DNA of 64,000 nt from Vibrio aquaticus (GCF_003970385.1 NZ_RXZH01000005.1:124001-188000), one strand, 5' to 3'; shown: positions 47,271 to 57,900, numbered from the stretch's first letter. Program-made: numbers and translations. Notes: generated by a model from the sequence alone, not told the origin.

Positions 47271-47434
47271 GCGCTCGCAACGAAGAGGTGGAATCGGCAT
47301 AGGTTTGAAAAACCTTCGGAATAGCTTCGAAGAAAACAGTGAAATGTATAGAACAATTTAATGTTGTATTGCATTTTAACCCACTGAATTTATTCCAATA
47401 TCACCTTAATCAATTGCATAAGAGACCTAAGTAC

Positions 47435-50400
47435 ATGAGAATTTTTCGTGGCTCCCCAGCTCTATCTGAATTTCGTGTTAACAAGCTTCTAGAGCTTTGT
47501 CGTGAACTAGGCCTACCTGTAACAGGTATTTACGCTGAGTTTGCACACTTTGCAGATCTAACGACAGACCTAGATGCGTCTGAAGTTGAGAAACTAGAAA
47601 AACTACTGACTTACGGTCCGACACTTTCTTTTGACGAGAATGGTGAAAAGCACAAGCCTAAAGGTCTTCTTCTACTTGCGACTCCTCGCCCAGGCACTAT
47701 CTCGCCATGGTCTTCAAAGTCTACAGACATCGCAAATAACTGTGGTCTAGACAAAGTCGCTCGTCTTGAGCGCGGTACCGCTTACTACATCGAATCATCG
47801 GCTGAACTTTCAGAGCTTCAACTGGTTGAGCTAAAAGCTATCCTGCACGATCGCATGATGGAAGTGATCTTCACTGATTTCGAATCAGCAGCGGCACTTT
47901 TCCAAGTGGCAGAGCCAGCACCAGTAGCTGACGTTGACCTACTCAAAGGCGGTCGTGCTGCGCTTGAAAACGCAAACGTTACCCTAGGTCTTGCGCTTGC
48001 TGATGACGAAATTGAATACCTTTACGATGCGTTCGTAAACAAGCTAGATCGTAACCCAACAGACATCGAGCTGATGATGTTTGCTCAGGCGAACTCAGAG
48101 CACTGTCGCCACAAGATCTTCAACGCAGACTGGACTATCGACGGCGTGAAGCAAGAGAAGTCTCTGTTCAAGATGATCAAAAACACATTCGAAACCACAC
48201 CAGAAAATGTGCTGTCTGCATACAAAGATAATGCAGCAGTCATGGTGGGTTCAGATGTCGGTCGTTTCTTCCCGAACCCAGAAACTCGCCAATACGGTTA
48301 CAACCAAGAGAAAGCGCACATCCTAATGAAGGTGGAAACGCACAACCACCCAACAGCTATCTCTCCTTGGCCGGGCGCATCGACAGGCTCTGGTGGTGAA
48401 ATCCGTGATGAAGGCGCAACCGGTATTGGTGGTAAGCCAAAAGCAGGTCTGGTTGGTTTCACGACATCTAACCTACGTATTCCTGGTTTTGAACAGCCAT
48501 GGGAAACAGACTTCGGTAAGCCAGGTCGCATTGTTAACGCACTCGATATCATGCTTGAAGGCCCATTAGGTGGCGCGGCGTTTAACAACGAATTCGGTCG
48601 TCCAAACCTACTTGGTTACTTCCGTACTTACGAAGAAAAAGTAAATTCTCACGCTGGTGAAGAGGTTCGTGGTTACCACAAGCCAATCATGATTGCGGGT
48701 GGTATGGGTAACATCCGTGATGAGCACGTTCAGAAGAAAGAGATCCCAGTGGGTGCAAGCCTAATTGTGCTTGGTGGTCCGGCGATGAACATCGGTCTTG
48801 GCGGCGGCGCGGCATCTTCTATGGCGTCTGGTCAATCAGCAGAAGATCTAGATTTCGCATCTGTACAGCGTGAAAACCCAGAAATGGAGCGTCGCTGTCA
48901 GGAAGTGATCGACCGTTGTTGGCAGCTTGGTGAAGAGAACCCAATCGCATTCATCCACGATGTGGGCGCGGGTGGTATCTCTAACGCACTTCCAGAGCTT
49001 GTGGACGATGGCGAGCGTGGTGGTATTTTCCAACTGCGTGACGTACCAAATGACGAACCAGGCATGAGCCCACTTGAGATCTGGTGTAACGAATCTCAAG
49101 AGCGTTACGTAATGGCCGTTGCTCCAGAAAATATGGAAGTATTCGATGCAATCTGTAAGCGTGAGCGCGCACCATACGCTGTAGTGGGTGTGGCAACAGA
49201 AGAGCGTGAACTGAAGCTTGAAGATTCACACTTTGACAACACGCCAATCGACATGCCAATGGATGTACTTCTAGGTAAGACACCTAAGATGCATCGCGAT
49301 GCGAAAACACTGAAAGCGAACAATCCAGCAATCAACCGTGATGGCATTGAGCTAAACGATGCGGTTGAGCGCGTGCTACGTCTACCAACCGTTGCTGAGA
49401 AAACATTCCTCATCACCATCGGTGATCGTACGGTTACAGGTCTTGTCGCTCGCGACCAAATGGTTGGCCCATGGCAGGTTCCAGTCGCTAACTGCGCAGT
49501 AACAGCAGCAAGCTACGACACTTACCACGGTGAAGCGATGTCGATGGGTGAACGCACACCGGTTGCTCTACTAGACTTCGGTGCTTCAGCTCGTCTAGCG
49601 GTAGGTGAAGCAATCACGAACATCGCAGCGACGAATATTGGCGATATCAAACACATCAAACTGTCTGCTAACTGGATGTCTCCAGCGGGCCACCCAGGTG
49701 AAGATGCCGGTCTTTACGAAGCAGTGAAGGCGGTGGGTGAAGAGCTATGTCCAGCCCTTGGTCTGACTATCCCTGTGGGTAAAGACTCAATGTCGATGAA
49801 GACTAAGTGGGAAGAGAACGGCGAGCAGAAAGAAGTCACATCGCCACTTTCTCTAGTGATTACAGCGTTTGCACGTGTTGAAGATGTTCGTAAAACGATT
49901 ACTCCTCAGCTTCGTACTGACAAAGGCGCTTCGAGCCTAGTACTTATCGATCTAGGTAACGGTCAAAACCGTCTAGGCGCAACAGCTCTTGCACAGGTTT
50001 ACAAGCAGCTTGGTGATAAGCCAGCAGACGTAGACAACGCAGCGCAGTTAAAAGGTTTCTATGAAGGCGTTCAAGCCCTAGTAGCACAAGACCAAGTTAT
50101 CGCTTACCACGATAAAGGCGACGGCGGTCTATTGGTGACTCTTGCTGAGATGGCATTCGCGGGTCACTGTGGTGTTAAAGCGAACATTGAAGCACTTTTA
50201 TCTGCATCAGAGAACAGCGAAGATGCACTAGCTGCGTTATTTAACGAAGAGCTAGGTGCAGTACTTCAAGTTAAGAACGATGACCTAGATGCGGTACTGT
50301 CTACGCTAGCAGCGAACGGTCTAGAAGCATGTTCACATGTAATCGGTTCAGTTGAAGCATCAGACGAGCTAGTCATCACTTCTGGTGACACAGTCGTTCT

Positions 50401-51367
50401 TGAACGCAACCGTACTGAACTACGTACTATCTGGGCTGAAACAACGCATAAGATGCAATCACTGCGTGATAACACAGCATGTGCAGACCAAGAGCACGAA
50501 GCGAAGAAAGACAACTCTGACCCAGGTCTGAACGTTAAGCTCAGCTTCGACGTAAACGAAGACATTGCAGCACCTTACATTGCTAAAGGCGCTAAACCTA
50601 AGATGGCGATTCTACGTGAGCAAGGCGTTAACTCTCACGTTGAAATGGCAGCAGCATTTGACCGTGCAGGTTTTGAAGCAACGGACATTCACATGAGCGA
50701 CATCCTAACAGGTCAAGCTGTGCTAGAAGAGTACCAAGGCCTAGTGGCTTGTGGTGGTTTCTCTTACGGTGACGTACTGGGTGCGGGTGAAGGTTGGGCG
50801 AAATCTATCCTGTTCAACGAGCAAGCACGTAACCAGTTTGAAGGCTTCTTTAAGCGTGAAGATACTTTCTCTCTAGGTGTGTGTAACGGCTGTCAGATGC
50901 TATCGAACCTAAAAGAGCTAATCCCAGGTGCGGATCTGTGGCCACGCTTTGTTCGTAACGAATCTGAGCGTTTTGAAGCTCGCTTTAGCCTAGTAGAAGT
51001 ACAAAAGTCTGACTCAGTCTTCTTCGATGGTATGGCAGGTTCTCGCATGCCAATCGCAGTATCTCACGGTGAGGGCCGCGTAGAAGTTCGTGATGCTGAC
51101 CACCTAGCGGCGATTGAAGCATCAGGTACGGTTGCCGTTCGCTACGTTGATAACCACGGTAACCCAACTCAGCAATACCCGAACAACCCGAACGGTTCGC
51201 CAAATGCAATCACAGGTCTAACGACTCAAGATGGCCGCGTAACTATCATGATGCCGCACCCTGAGCGTGTATTCCGCACAGTAGCGAATTCATGGTCTCC
51301 AGAAGGTTGGGGCGAGAACGGCGCTTGGATGCGTATGTTCCAAAACGCACGTAAGAACGTGGGTTAA
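47435..51367 (+). CDS. purL: Phosphoribosylformylglycinamidine synthase (large PurL)
   Basis: Makes FGAM from FGAR, glutamine and ATP in purine synthesis. The 1310 residues carry the linker and FGAM synthase domains and a C-terminal class I glutaminase with its cysteine in [10 protein letters not shown] and the HPE motif in MMPHPERVF. The ATG at 47435 ([20 protein letters not shown]) is the family start; the open frame runs 32 codons upstream by chance and has no ribosome binding site. A PurR box and promoter precede it, and a strong terminator follows. Confidence 0.98.
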   Translation: MRIFRGSPALSEFRVNKLLELCRELGLPVTGIYAEFAHFADLTTDLDASEVEKLEKLLTYGPTLSFDENGEKHKPKGLLLLATPRPGTISPWSSKSTDIANNCGLDKVARLERGTAYYIESSAELSELQLVELKAILHDRMMEVIFTDFESAAALFQVAEPAPVADVDLLKGGRAALENANVTLGLALADDEIEYLYDAFVNKLDRNPTDIELMMFAQANSEHCRHKIFNADWTIDGVKQEKSLFKMIKNTFETTPENVLSAYKDNAAVMVGSDVGRFFPNPETRQYGYNQEKAHILMKVETHNHPTAISPWPGASTGSGGEIRDEGATGIGGKPKAGLVGFTTSNLRIPGFEQPWETDFGKPGRIVNALDIMLEGPLGGAAFNNEFGRPNLLGYFRTYEEKVNSHAGEEVRGYHKPIMIAGGMGNIRDEHVQKKEIPVGASLIVLGGPAMNIGLGGGAASSMASGQSAEDLDFASVQRENPEMERRCQEVIDRCWQLGEENPIAFIHDVGAGGISNALPELVDDGERGGIFQLRDVPNDEPGMSPLEIWCNESQERYVMAVAPENMEVFDAICKRERAPYAVVGVATEERELKLEDSHFDNTPIDMPMDVLLGKTPKMHRDAKTLKANNPAINRDGIELNDAVERVLRLPTVAEKTFLITIGDRTVTGLVARDQMVGPWQVPVANCAVTAASYDTYHGEAMSMGERTPVALLDFGASARLAVGEAITNIAATNIGDIKHIKLSANWMSPAGHPGEDAGLYEAVKAVGEELCPALGLTIPVGKDSMSMKTKWEENGEQKEVTSPLSLVITAFARVEDVRKTITPQLRTDKGASSLVLIDLGNGQNRLGATALAQVYKQLGDKPADVDNAAQLKGFYEGVQALVAQDQVIAYHDKGDGGLLVTLAEMAFAGHCGVKANIEALLSASENSEDALAALFNEELGAVLQVKNDDLDAVLSTLAANGLEACSHVIGSVEASDELVITSGDTVVLERNRTELRTIWAETTHKMQSLRDNTACADQEHEAKKDNSDPGLNVKLSFDVNEDIAAPYIAKGAKPKMAILREQGVNSHVEMAAAFDRAGFEATDIHMSDILTGQAVLEEYQGLVACGGFSYGDVLGAGEGWAKSILFNEQARNQFEGFFKREDTFSLGVCNGCQMLSNLKELIPGADLWPRFVRNESERFEARFSLVEVQKSDSVFFDGMAGSRMPIAVSHGEGRVEVRDADHLAAIEASGTVAVRYVDNHGNPTQQYPNNPNGSPNAITGLTTQDGRVTIMMPHPERVFRTVANSWSPEGWGENGAWMRMFQNARKNVG

Positions 51368-51404
51368 TTAAACGACCTTAGTTTTCGCTTAGCAGCATAA
51401 ATAC

Positions 51405-51437
51405 AAGCGCAGATCGTAAGATCTGCGCTTTTTATTT
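51405..51437 (+). terminator. Rho-independent terminator of purL
   Basis: Perfect 11-bp stem AAGCGCAGATC/GATCTGCGCTT with a GTAA loop and TTTATTT. Confidence 0.93.
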
Positions 51438-51458
51438 GATAAACAGAATTCAATCCAC

Positions 51459-51563
51459 CGTCATTCCATAGACCGAAGAATGAGGGAATAGGGAATCTCT
51501 CATTGTTTTGTGCTTGCTTTGAGAGATCCCCAACTCGTTCGTGCCTCACTCTTGAGGATGACG
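51459..51563. repeat. Dispersed intergenic element, copy A (105 bp)
   Basis: Starts CGTCATTCCATAGA and ends GAGGATGACG, so the ends are imperfect inverted repeats. It shares the internal AGGGAATCTCT block with copies at 55979-56047 and 58727-58826. It is directly behind the purL terminator. It is probably a MITE-like or palindromic repeat of this genus. The remaining 157 bases up to the next gene show nothing else clear. Confidence 0.75.
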
Positions 51564-51720
51564 TGATTAATAATAGTCACTCTTTGAAAGAAACCATTAG
51601 CCAAATGGTAGCTTTTAAGTTTTAATACCGCCCTTACCAAGGGATGGTGTTAAACAGCTCAGCTTAGATGGAGTTATCAAGTTGACCGAATCCCTGATTA
51701 ATCCCTTAGGAATGAAATAA

Positions 51721-52047
51721 ATGTCTAAAAATCCAAAATTTGCTATCCGTACTTCTGAAAAACGTAACGGCTGGTGTGCAGAGATCACTCGTCAAGTAAC
51801 TTCACGTAAAACAACAGTATCAAAGCGCGAAACAGGTTTTGAAACTGAAGCTGAAGCTCAAGCTTGGGCTGAGAAAGAACTTTCTGGTTTCGTTAAAAAC
51901 CAAGCAGAGCGCAATGAGCGTAAAGGCGAAGCGCGTAAAGTTCGTGAAGAGCGCGAAGAACGCCTAGCACAAGAAGCGGCTGAGAAAAAAGCACGCTACC
52001 TAGCTGAAAAAGCAGCACGCGAAGAAGAGCAGTTTGACGAAGAGTAA
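51721..52047 (+). CDS. DUF3622 family protein
   Basis: Conserved small protein of 108 residues. The N-terminus (SKNPKFAIRTSEKRNGWCAEITRQVTSRKTTVSKRETGFETEAEAQAWAEKEL) looks like a short beta-sheet DNA- or RNA-contacting fold. The second half is a single highly charged helix rich in K/R/E (coiled-coil-like). It is probably cytoplasmic; function unknown. It has its own terminator. Confidence 0.88.
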   Translation: MSKNPKFAIRTSEKRNGWCAEITRQVTSRKTTVSKRETGFETEAEAQAWAEKELSGFVKNQAERNERKGEARKVREEREERLAQEAAEKKARYLAEKAAREEEQFDEE

Positions 52048-52068
52048 TTTTCGAAATTGTCTTAAAGA

Positions 52069-52096
52069 AAAACCGCCTCATATTGGCGGTTTTTTT
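52069..52096. terminator. Terminator behind the DUF3622 gene
   Basis: Stem AAAACCGCC/GGCGGTTTT and seven T residues; A residues on the other side make it usable by the convergent gene ending at 52133. Confidence 0.9.
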
Positions 52097-52132
52097 GTAT
52101 CTGATGTTTGTGTATCGAAATCGTGGGTTCGA

Positions 52133-52324
52133 TTAACGGAATTGGCCAGCGTCAGGCAAAAAGTCGAAGCCTGCGGTTGCCAGTTTTGCTTCTAACGCGG
52201 CTTTGTCTATATCGAAGTAAACAACTAGCTTGTCCAAGTCACCACCAAAATCATCACGCAGTTTCATGTTAATGATGCTCATCAACATGACAGGGTCCAT
52301 GGCCTCAAAGTTGGCAAGGTTCAT
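52133..52324 (-). CDS. DUF4250 family protein
   Basis: Small acidic protein of 63 residues with the family pattern MDPVMLMSIINMKLRDDFGGDLDKLVVYFDID and an N-terminal NLANFEA segment. The start codon shares one base with the stop of the preceding yaeP gene (TAATG), so the two are translationally coupled. Function unknown. Confidence 0.86.
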   Translation of the reverse strand: MNLANFEAMDPVMLMSIINMKLRDDFGGDLDKLVVYFDIDKAALEAKLATAGFDFLPDAGQFR

Positions 52325-52530
52325 TACTTATCCTCAAAGTCTGAGATAAGTAGGTTCGCCGCTGCAAATGCTGCTTTTTCTCGAGTTTCTTTTGGCAGTG
52401 ACTCATCCGAGGCGACGTCATTAAGTGCTCTTACTGCGCATGAAATTGCTTGTGGGACATACGCTTGGTCACCACTACCAATTTGAGCGTAAAGCTCACG
52501 AATCAGTTCACAACAGCCATATACTTGCAT
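52324..52530 (-). CDS. yaeP: YaeP family protein (UPF0253)
   Basis: Small helical protein, 68 residues. It matches E. coli YaeP through YCELIRxxYAxIxSGDxxYVPxAxxC and [19 protein letters not shown] at 52530, preceded at nine bases by GGAG, is preferred to the TTG two codons upstream. It forms a two-gene operon with the DUF4250 gene. Function unknown. Confidence 0.88.
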   Translation of the reverse strand: MQVYGCCELIRELYAQIGSGDQAYVPQAISCAVRALNDVASDESLPKETREKAAFAAANLLISDFEDK

Positions 52531-52648
52531 GGGCAAAACTCCAATAAATGATAACTGCTCTCAAATATACACACTCAGAGAAGCAAACTCAAAGCGTAAG
52601 CTTGTCCTAGCTCAAACCAAATTTAAAGGCGGTTAAGAACTATACTGG

Positions 52649-53302
52649 CTATTGGCTTTGTAGTTGCTGTTCGAGCTGAAAAATGACTTCACGGTCGAGC
52701 TGTAATTGTTTAGCCAGTTCTTGTAAGTAGGCTTTTTCCATGAAATTTTGCTCATCAATTACGATTAATGAAGCCAAATAAATTTCCGACCCTTGTTGAG
52801 GTGAGCGTGCTTGAAGAGCAATTTCTCTTGGGTCTAACGGCTTGTTCAATTCATCATGCACAAACTGCTGCAATTGCACATCCGCCCCTGACTCTTTTAA
52901 CGTTGACTCGATATGCATCATTTCTTGTTGATCAACATGGCCGTCGGCTTTAGCAGCGGCGATCATCGCTTTTAATATGAGTTGATGGTGAACAACATCA
53001 TTTGGGTTAAACGTCTCTTGTGGGGCTGAGGTTGATTGCTTGGATTGATAGTCATTATAGACTTTATAAGCCAGCCCCCCGAGTAAAGCGACACCACCTA
53101 CTTTTAGAGCGTTCTTGCCGACTTTCTTTCCTAGTTTTTTGCTTTTTTTTGAACCCATCAGCAAGTTGACGAAGCCGCCACCCACAGCGCCAGCACCCAA
53201 AGACTTTAGTGTCCCAGAGCTTGATTGCTGTTTAAGCTGAGACTGACCTTGCTTCACGAGATCAGAATTGAGTGCTTGGTTTAGTAAGCTTTTTAAGTCC
53301 AT
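52649..53302 (-). CDS. DUF533/YebE-like protein with TerB-type domain
   Basis: Protein of 217 residues. The N-terminal region (MDLKSLLNQALNSDLVKQGQSQLKQQ) is polar, followed by a glycine-rich hydrophobic stretch (GAGAVGGGFVNLLMG... VGGVALLGGLAYKVYNDYQ) that is probably membrane-associated. A C-terminal TerB-like helical domain (about 105-215) contains LILKAMIAAAKADGHVDQQEMMHIESTL with its calcium/metal-type acidic pair. YebE of E. coli is an envelope-stress-controlled inner-membrane protein of unknown function. Confidence 0.87.
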   Translation of the reverse strand: MDLKSLLNQALNSDLVKQGQSQLKQQSSSGTLKSLGAGAVGGGFVNLLMGSKKSKKLGKKVGKNALKVGGVALLGGLAYKVYNDYQSKQSTSAPQETFNPNDVVHHQLILKAMIAAAKADGHVDQQEMMHIESTLKESGADVQLQQFVHDELNKPLDPREIALQARSPQQGSEIYLASLIVIDEQNFMEKAYLQELAKQLQLDREVIFQLEQQLQSQ

Positions 53303-53374
53303 ACATACCTCCGTTATTTTGCTCAGTATAGTGAGAGCAAAATGAATCGAAGATTAACGGCAGGGTATAAAAAC

Positions 53375-53401
53375 GAAAAAGGCGAGCTCGAAGCTCGCCT
53401 T
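53375..53401 (-). terminator. Terminator of purMN
   Basis: On the minus strand a stem AAGGCGAGC/GCTCGCCTT is followed by TTTCGTTTTT, 18 bases past the purN stop. Confidence 0.9.
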
Positions 53402-53418
53402 ATACACTGAATACCATT

Positions 53419-54060
53419 TTAGTTTTCAGCGTGACCGTGAATACCTAGTAACTCACCATCAAGGTAAGCTTCTTTTTCATCTTTCATCACTAAACGTTCT
53501 TCAACCAACCACTTGACCACCATAGGGTAGATTTTGTGCTCTTGAGTCTGAACGCGTTCAGTCAACGTTTCGACAGTATCTTCATCGAAAATAGGCACTT
53601 TAGCCTGCAAAATGACTGGGCCACCGTCCAGTTGTTCAGTTACAAAGTGAACGCTTGTACCATGCTCTTCATCACCTGCGTGAATCGCACGTTGATAGGT
53701 GTTAAGGCCAGGATACTTAGGCAGTAGAGAAGGGTGGATGTTGATCATACGCCCCATGTAGTGGCGAACAAACTCACCGCTTAGAATACGCATGTAACCA
53801 GCGAGTACGATGACATCGGGCTTGTATTCATCAATCTGCTTCATTAGCTCATGATCGAAGGCATCACGAGTATCGAATGCTTTAGGATCAAGGAAGTGGG
53901 CGGCTGCATCGGCTTTCTCTGCACGCTCTAGCGCAAATACATTGGCTTTATTGGAAAACACCGCAGTAACACGACCATTGGTAATGTCCTTGCTACAGGC
54001 ATCAATGATGGCTTGTAGGTTAGAACCGTTTCCTGACACTAAAACAACGATACTCTTCAT
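53419..54060 (-). CDS. purN: Phosphoribosylglycinamide formyltransferase 1
   Basis: Adds the formyl group of 10-formyltetrahydrofolate to GAR, the third step of purine synthesis. The 213 residues contain VLVSGNGSNLQAIIDAC, VLAGYMRILSGEFVRHY and the catalytic NIHPSLLPKYPGLNTYQRA with its N-H-D set (HGTSVHFVTEQLDGGPVILQ). It follows purM with a two-base gap, so they are co-transcribed. Confidence 0.97.
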   Translation of the reverse strand: MKSIVVLVSGNGSNLQAIIDACSKDITNGRVTAVFSNKANVFALERAEKADAAAHFLDPKAFDTRDAFDHELMKQIDEYKPDVIVLAGYMRILSGEFVRHYMGRMINIHPSLLPKYPGLNTYQRAIHAGDEEHGTSVHFVTEQLDGGPVILQAKVPIFDEDTVETLTERVQTQEHKIYPMVVKWLVEERLVMKDEKEAYLDGELLGIHGHAEN

Positions 54061-54062
54061 GC

Positions 54063-55103
54063 TTATTTGATCTCTACTTGTTCTTCGCCAGCTTCTGCGT
54101 TGGCAATCTCACCGATAACCCAAGCGTTTTCGCCTTCTGCATTGAGAAGTTCAACCGCGGCATCCGCTTGGTCTTTAGGTAGAGCGATAACAAGGCCAAC
54201 ACCACAGTTAAATGTACGGTACATTTCGTGAGTCGTTACGTTGCCTTTCTCTTGTAGCCATTTGAAGATGATTGGCCATTCCCAGCTGTTACCATCAACA
54301 ACTGCTTTCGTGCCTTCAGGAAGTACGCGTGGGATGTTTTCCCAGAAACCACCACCTGTGATGTGAGAAATCGCGTGGATGTCATGTTTCTCAATCATTT
54401 TAAGTGCTGATTTGATGTAAATCTTTGTTGGTTCTAGTAGGTGCTCACCGATAGTGCGACCTGCTAGTTCTTCGTTTTTGTCTTCGCCAGATACTTCAAG
54501 GATCTTACGGATCAATGAGTAACCGTTTGAGTGAGGACCGCTTGAACCTACAGCGATAAGTGCATCGCCAGCGGCTACTTTCGTGCCGTCAATGACGTCT
54601 TCTTTTTCTACAACGCCAACACAGAAACCTGCAACGTCGTAGTCTTCACCTTCGTACATACCCGGCATTTCAGCCGTTTCACCACCAATTAGCGCACAAC
54701 CTGCTTGTACACAGCCGTCAGCAATACCAGAGACGACGTCTGCTGCTGTGTCTACATCAAGTTTGCCTGTTGCGTAGTAATCTAGGAAGAACAGTGGCTC
54801 AGCGCCTTGAACGATTAGGTCGTTCACACACATTGCAACGAGGTCAACACCGATGGTGTCGTGCTTTTTCATATCCAAAGCAAGACGAAGTTTAGTACCC
54901 ACACCGTCAGTACCTGAAACCAATACTGGCTGCTTATATTTAGTTGGCAGTTCACATAATGCGCCAAAACCACCAATACCACCCATTACTTCTGGGCGAC
55001 GTGTACGTTTTACAGCACCTTTAATACGGTCAACAAGCGCGTTGCCTGCATCGATATCAACGCCAGCGTCTTTGTAGCTAAGAGATGTGTTATCAGCACT
55101 CAC
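54063..55103 (-). CDS. purM: Phosphoribosylformylglycinamidine cyclo-ligase (AIR synthase)
   Basis: Closes the imidazole ring in purine synthesis, forming AIR from FGAM and ATP. The 346 residues match the family: [74 protein letters not shown] and [19 protein letters not shown]. It is the first gene of the purMN operon, divergent from upp, with a PurR box in the shared interval. Confidence 0.98.
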   Translation of the reverse strand: MSADNTSLSYKDAGVDIDAGNALVDRIKGAVKRTRRPEVMGGIGGFGALCELPTKYKQPVLVSGTDGVGTKLRLALDMKKHDTIGVDLVAMCVNDLIVQGAEPLFFLDYYATGKLDVDTAADVVSGIADGCVQAGCALIGGETAEMPGMYEGEDYDVAGFCVGVVEKEDVIDGTKVAAGDALIAVGSSGPHSNGYSLIRKILEVSGEDKNEELAGRTIGEHLLEPTKIYIKSALKMIEKHDIHAISHITGGGFWENIPRVLPEGTKAVVDGNSWEWPIIFKWLQEKGNVTTHEMYRTFNCGVGLVIALPKDQADAAVELLNAEGENAWVIGEIANAEAGEEQVEIK

Positions 55104-55145
55104 AGGGAAGTCCTCGGTTTTTAAGTTGGATATGAAAACGGCGCT

Positions 55146-55185
55146 ATTCTAACAGCGGTTAAAGACAAAGAGCAAACGTTTGCGT
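55146..55185 (-). promoter_or_regulatory. purM promoter with overlapping PurR box
   Basis: The PurR box (55170-55185) reads ACGCAAACGTTTGCTC on the minus strand, with a perfect GCAAACGTTTGC core. A TTGCTC -35 overlaps it and a TAGAAT -10 (55146-55151) follows at 18 bases. Repression by PurR would therefore block polymerase directly. The box also lies upstream of upp. Confidence 0.78.
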
Positions 55186-55281
55186 AACTTTTTTTGTTTA
55201 TCAATAAAGCAGAAATTGAGAACGAAATCGTTTATAATCTCGAGGTTTGTTTAAATTTTTACCTTATATCCGGAGATGGAA

Positions 55282-55908
55282 ATGAAAGTTGTTGAAGTGA
55301 AACACCCTCTAGTTAAACATAAACTGGGTCTAATGCGAGAAGGTGATATCAGCACAAAACGCTTCCGTGAGCTAGCAACAGAAGTTGGCAGCCTACTGAC
55401 ATACGAAGCGACTGCGGACTTTGAAACGGAAAAAGTAACCATTGAAGGTTGGAACGGTCCAGTAGAAATTGATCAAATTAAAGGTAAGAAAGTAACGGTA
55501 GTGCCTATTCTACGTGCGGGTCTAGGTATGATGGACGGCGTTCTTGAGCATATGCCAAGCGCGCGTATCAGTGTTGTTGGTATCTACCGTGACGAAGAGA
55601 CTCTTGAGCCAGTACCATACTTCAACAAGCTAGCGTCTAACATGGACGAGCGTATCGCACTTGTTGTTGACCCAATGCTTGCAACGGGCGGTTCAATGAT
55701 CGCAACAATCGATCTTCTAAAAGAGAAAGGTTGTAAAGCAATCAAGGTTCTTGTTCTAGTCGCTGCACCAGAAGGTATTGAAGCGCTAGAAAAAGCACAC
55801 CCAGATGTAGAGATGTACACCGCAGCTATCGATGAAAAGCTAAACGATAAAGGTTACATCGTTCCTGGTCTTGGTGATGCAGGTGACAAGATCTTCGGTA
55901 CGCTATAA
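55282..55908 (+). CDS. upp: Uracil phosphoribosyltransferase
   Basis: Salvages uracil to UMP with PRPP. The 208 residues from ATG at 55282 match E. coli Upp almost throughout ([20 protein letters not shown]...), including the PRPP-binding loop [21 protein letters not shown] and the uracil-binding [17 protein letters not shown]. The ATG at 55276 gives two extra residues and is less likely; GGAG precedes 55282 at six bases. A TATAAT (55233-55238) is the likely -10. Confidence 0.97.
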   Translation: MKVVEVKHPLVKHKLGLMREGDISTKRFRELATEVGSLLTYEATADFETEKVTIEGWNGPVEIDQIKGKKVTVVPILRAGLGMMDGVLEHMPSARISVVGIYRDEETLEPVPYFNKLASNMDERIALVVDPMLATGGSMIATIDLLKEKGCKAIKVLVLVAAPEGIEALEKAHPDVEMYTAAIDEKLNDKGYIVPGLGDAGDKIFGTL

Positions 55909-55928
55909 GCCGCAGATTTTGAATGATT

Positions 55929-55958
55929 AAAAAAGGGAGCCGATTGGCTCCCTTTTTG
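55929..55958 (+). terminator. Rho-independent terminator of upp
   Basis: Stem GGGAGCC/GGCTCCC with a GATT loop, preceded by A residues and followed by TTTTTGTTTTTT. Confidence 0.92.
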
Positions 55959-55978
55959 TTTTTTGTACATTTACACAC

Positions 55979-56047
55979 TGTCATTCCATAGATCGCCGAA
56001 GGTGAGAGTAGGGAATCTGTTTGGATTGACCGCTCTCGAGGATGACG
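55979..56047. repeat. Dispersed intergenic element, copy B (about 69 bp, shorter form)
   Basis: Begins TGTCATTCCATAGA, contains GAGAGTAGGGAATCTG and ends CGAGGATGACG. It is a shortened relative of the copies at 51459 and 58727 and again sits just behind a terminator. Confidence 0.72.
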
Positions 56048-56071
56048 GGTAGCTATTACCCATAGAAACAA

Positions 56072-56105
56072 CAAAAGGGCTGACGTATTACGCCAGCCCT
56101 TTTGT
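56072..56105 (-). terminator. Terminator of rluF
   Basis: On the minus strand GGGCTGGCG/CGTCAGCCC pairs with a short loop and is followed by TTTTGTTG, nine bases after the stop. Confidence 0.85.
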
Positions 56106-56113
56106 AGTATCTT

Positions 56114-57148
56114 CTATTTCTTCAAGCTTAATGTGCCGCCGGTTTTCGGCTTGCTTGGGCGCTGGCTATTGTCAGACGCTGGCTTGTGGAAGGGCTTACC
56201 TTTACCACTCGGCTTACCTTTGTACTCACTTTGCTTACCGTCATGGCGACCTTTCTTTGAATTAGGCGCATGTCGGAACTCGTCAGCATTACGGCCTTTG
56301 AATGTGCGTTGCTTTTGGTTGCGGCGAGCCGTTGACTCTTGGTTTTCTTCGCGGCTATCGAACAGCTTTGCATCGGTGGCGCGACGAATACGCTTACCTT
56401 TACTATCCATTTTAGATGCTTCTTCGGTGCCACTTGAACTTTCGCACATCGCAAGAATCTCTGCGACTTCATTATCGCTCATGTAGCGCCATTGACCGTT
56501 TGGAATACCATCAAGTGAAATGTTCATAATACGCACACGACGAAGTTTGAATACTTCGTAACCGAGTGCTTCACACATACGGCGGATTTGGCGGTTAAGA
56601 CCTTGAGTCAGAACGATACGGAACGAGTATTTGGTCTCTTTGGTCACTGTACAAGGGAGCGTGACGGTGTCTAGGATGTTAACGCCAGAAGACATCTTTT
56701 TGATGAAGTCATCGCTGATCGGCTTATCAACACGCACCACGTACTCTTTTTCGTGGTTGTTACCGGCGCGAAGAATCTTATTGACGATATCACCGTCATT
56801 AGTCAGAAAAATAAGACCATCAGAAGGTTTATCAAGACGGCCGATAGGGAAAATACGCTTCTTGTGGCCAACGAAATCGACGATGTTGCCTGGAATATCG
56901 CGTTCAGTGGTACAAGTAATGCCTGTTGGCTTGTTTAGTGCGATATAAACAGGTTTGTCGGTGGCTGCCGCGATAGGTTTACTGTCCACTTGAACATCAT
57001 CACCAGGCAGGACCTTTGTGCCCATTTCAGGAATTTTTCCATTGATGGTGACACGACCTTGTTCAATTAATCGGTCAGCTTCACGGCGTGAACAAAAGCC
57101 GGTTTCGCTGATGAATTTATTCAGACGTTTTGCGTTATCTTGTGACAT
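56114..57148 (-). CDS. rluF: 23S rRNA pseudouridine(2604) synthase
   Basis: Isomerises U2604 of 23S rRNA. The 344 residues start with an S4 RNA-binding domain ([31 protein letters not shown], about 8-65). The synthase domain has the catalytic aspartate in [18 protein letters not shown], the [11 protein letters not shown] strand and the [28 protein letters not shown] segment, all typical of RluF. The C-terminal 100 residues are basic, Lys/Gly/Ser-rich and longer than in E. coli (about 290 residues); they may strengthen RNA binding. Confidence 0.93.
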   Translation of the reverse strand: MSQDNAKRLNKFISETGFCSRREADRLIEQGRVTINGKIPEMGTKVLPGDDVQVDSKPIAAATDKPVYIALNKPTGITCTTERDIPGNIVDFVGHKKRIFPIGRLDKPSDGLIFLTNDGDIVNKILRAGNNHEKEYVVRVDKPISDDFIKKMSSGVNILDTVTLPCTVTKETKYSFRIVLTQGLNRQIRRMCEALGYEVFKLRRVRIMNISLDGIPNGQWRYMSDNEVAEILAMCESSSGTEEASKMDSKGKRIRRATDAKLFDSREENQESTARRNQKQRTFKGRNADEFRHAPNSKKGRHDGKQSEYKGKPSGKGKPFHKPASDNSQRPSKPKTGGTLSLKK

Positions 57149-57239
57149 GTTGTTCTCCTAACGTTTCACAACGGCGGTTAATCGGAAGTGGTGAAACTCT
57201 CACCACTCAGAGGGCGCGCATTCTAACATTGAGTGCTGC

Positions 57240-57821
57240 TTAACCCAATCGTTTTTGGTGTCGCTCACGAGTTTCTGTTTTTTTGTCTGCACTTTTTCTA
57301 AGTAGAACGTAAACCGCTCCCGTACCACCGTGGAAGCGCTGCGCACTATGGACGCATTGCACTTCTTTGATCTGCTTTAGCCATTGGGCAACAAAGCTTT
57401 TCATTAATGCGGGTGGATTCGAACGCTCACCTTTGCCGTGAACAATGACGACAGTGCGGATATCCATTCTCATACACTGCTTTAAGAACTTAACCACCTC
57501 GTCTCGGGCTTGTTCGAGTGTACGTTTATGCAAGTCTAGGCGAGCTTGGACGGGATATTTCGCCAAGCGCAACTTCTTATAGACACCGTCTTGAACGCCA
57601 TCACGCTTAAACTCGATGAGATCGTCAGGCTTGAGCATTTCAGCGTGATCGATAGACAGGTACTCAGGGTCGTCTTCGGTGAGACACATAGCCGCTTCAC
57701 GCTTCGCAATTTGTGCATCAGTGACTTGGTGCTGCTTTTTGTGCTCAGTAGTATCTTGCTGGAGAGGTTTTACATCGCCCATCATTTGTTGGAAGAGGGC
57801 GAAATCATCATCGTGAGACAT
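57240..57821 (-). CDS. smrA: Smr-domain endonuclease SmrA-like
   Basis: Putative DNA/RNA endonuclease of 193 residues. The C-terminal Smr domain (about 95-180) has the LDLHKRTLEQARDEVVKFL motif, the VHGKGERS loop and the HGGTGAVYVLLRK end, which correspond to the LDLHG and TGxG motifs of MutS2-type Smr domains. The N-terminal 85 residues (DDDFALFQQMMGDVKPLQQD) match the YdaL/SmrA type rather than SmrB, as I judge it. It is upstream of rluF on the same strand, 91 bases away. Confidence 0.82.
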   Translation of the reverse strand: MSHDDDFALFQQMMGDVKPLQQDTTEHKKQHQVTDAQIAKREAAMCLTEDDPEYLSIDHAEMLKPDDLIEFKRDGVQDGVYKKLRLAKYPVQARLDLHKRTLEQARDEVVKFLKQCMRMDIRTVVIVHGKGERSNPPALMKSFVAQWLKQIKEVQCVHSAQRFHGGTGAVYVLLRKSADKKTETRERHQKRLG

Positions 57822-57900
57822 AACGGCATCTCAGAGTAGTCAATTAATATCGCTATTATACCAATGCTGACTCGATATGATCACTACTTACAAGACAAAA

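Noticed and set aside
47339..47434. A longer purL start giving 32 extra residues
   Set aside because: No ribosome binding site, no family support, and the standard start [13 protein letters not shown] at 47435 is clear.
51364..51549. A 61-residue minus-strand open frame behind purL
   Set aside because: It spans the purL terminator and dispersed element copy A, so it is an accidental frame.
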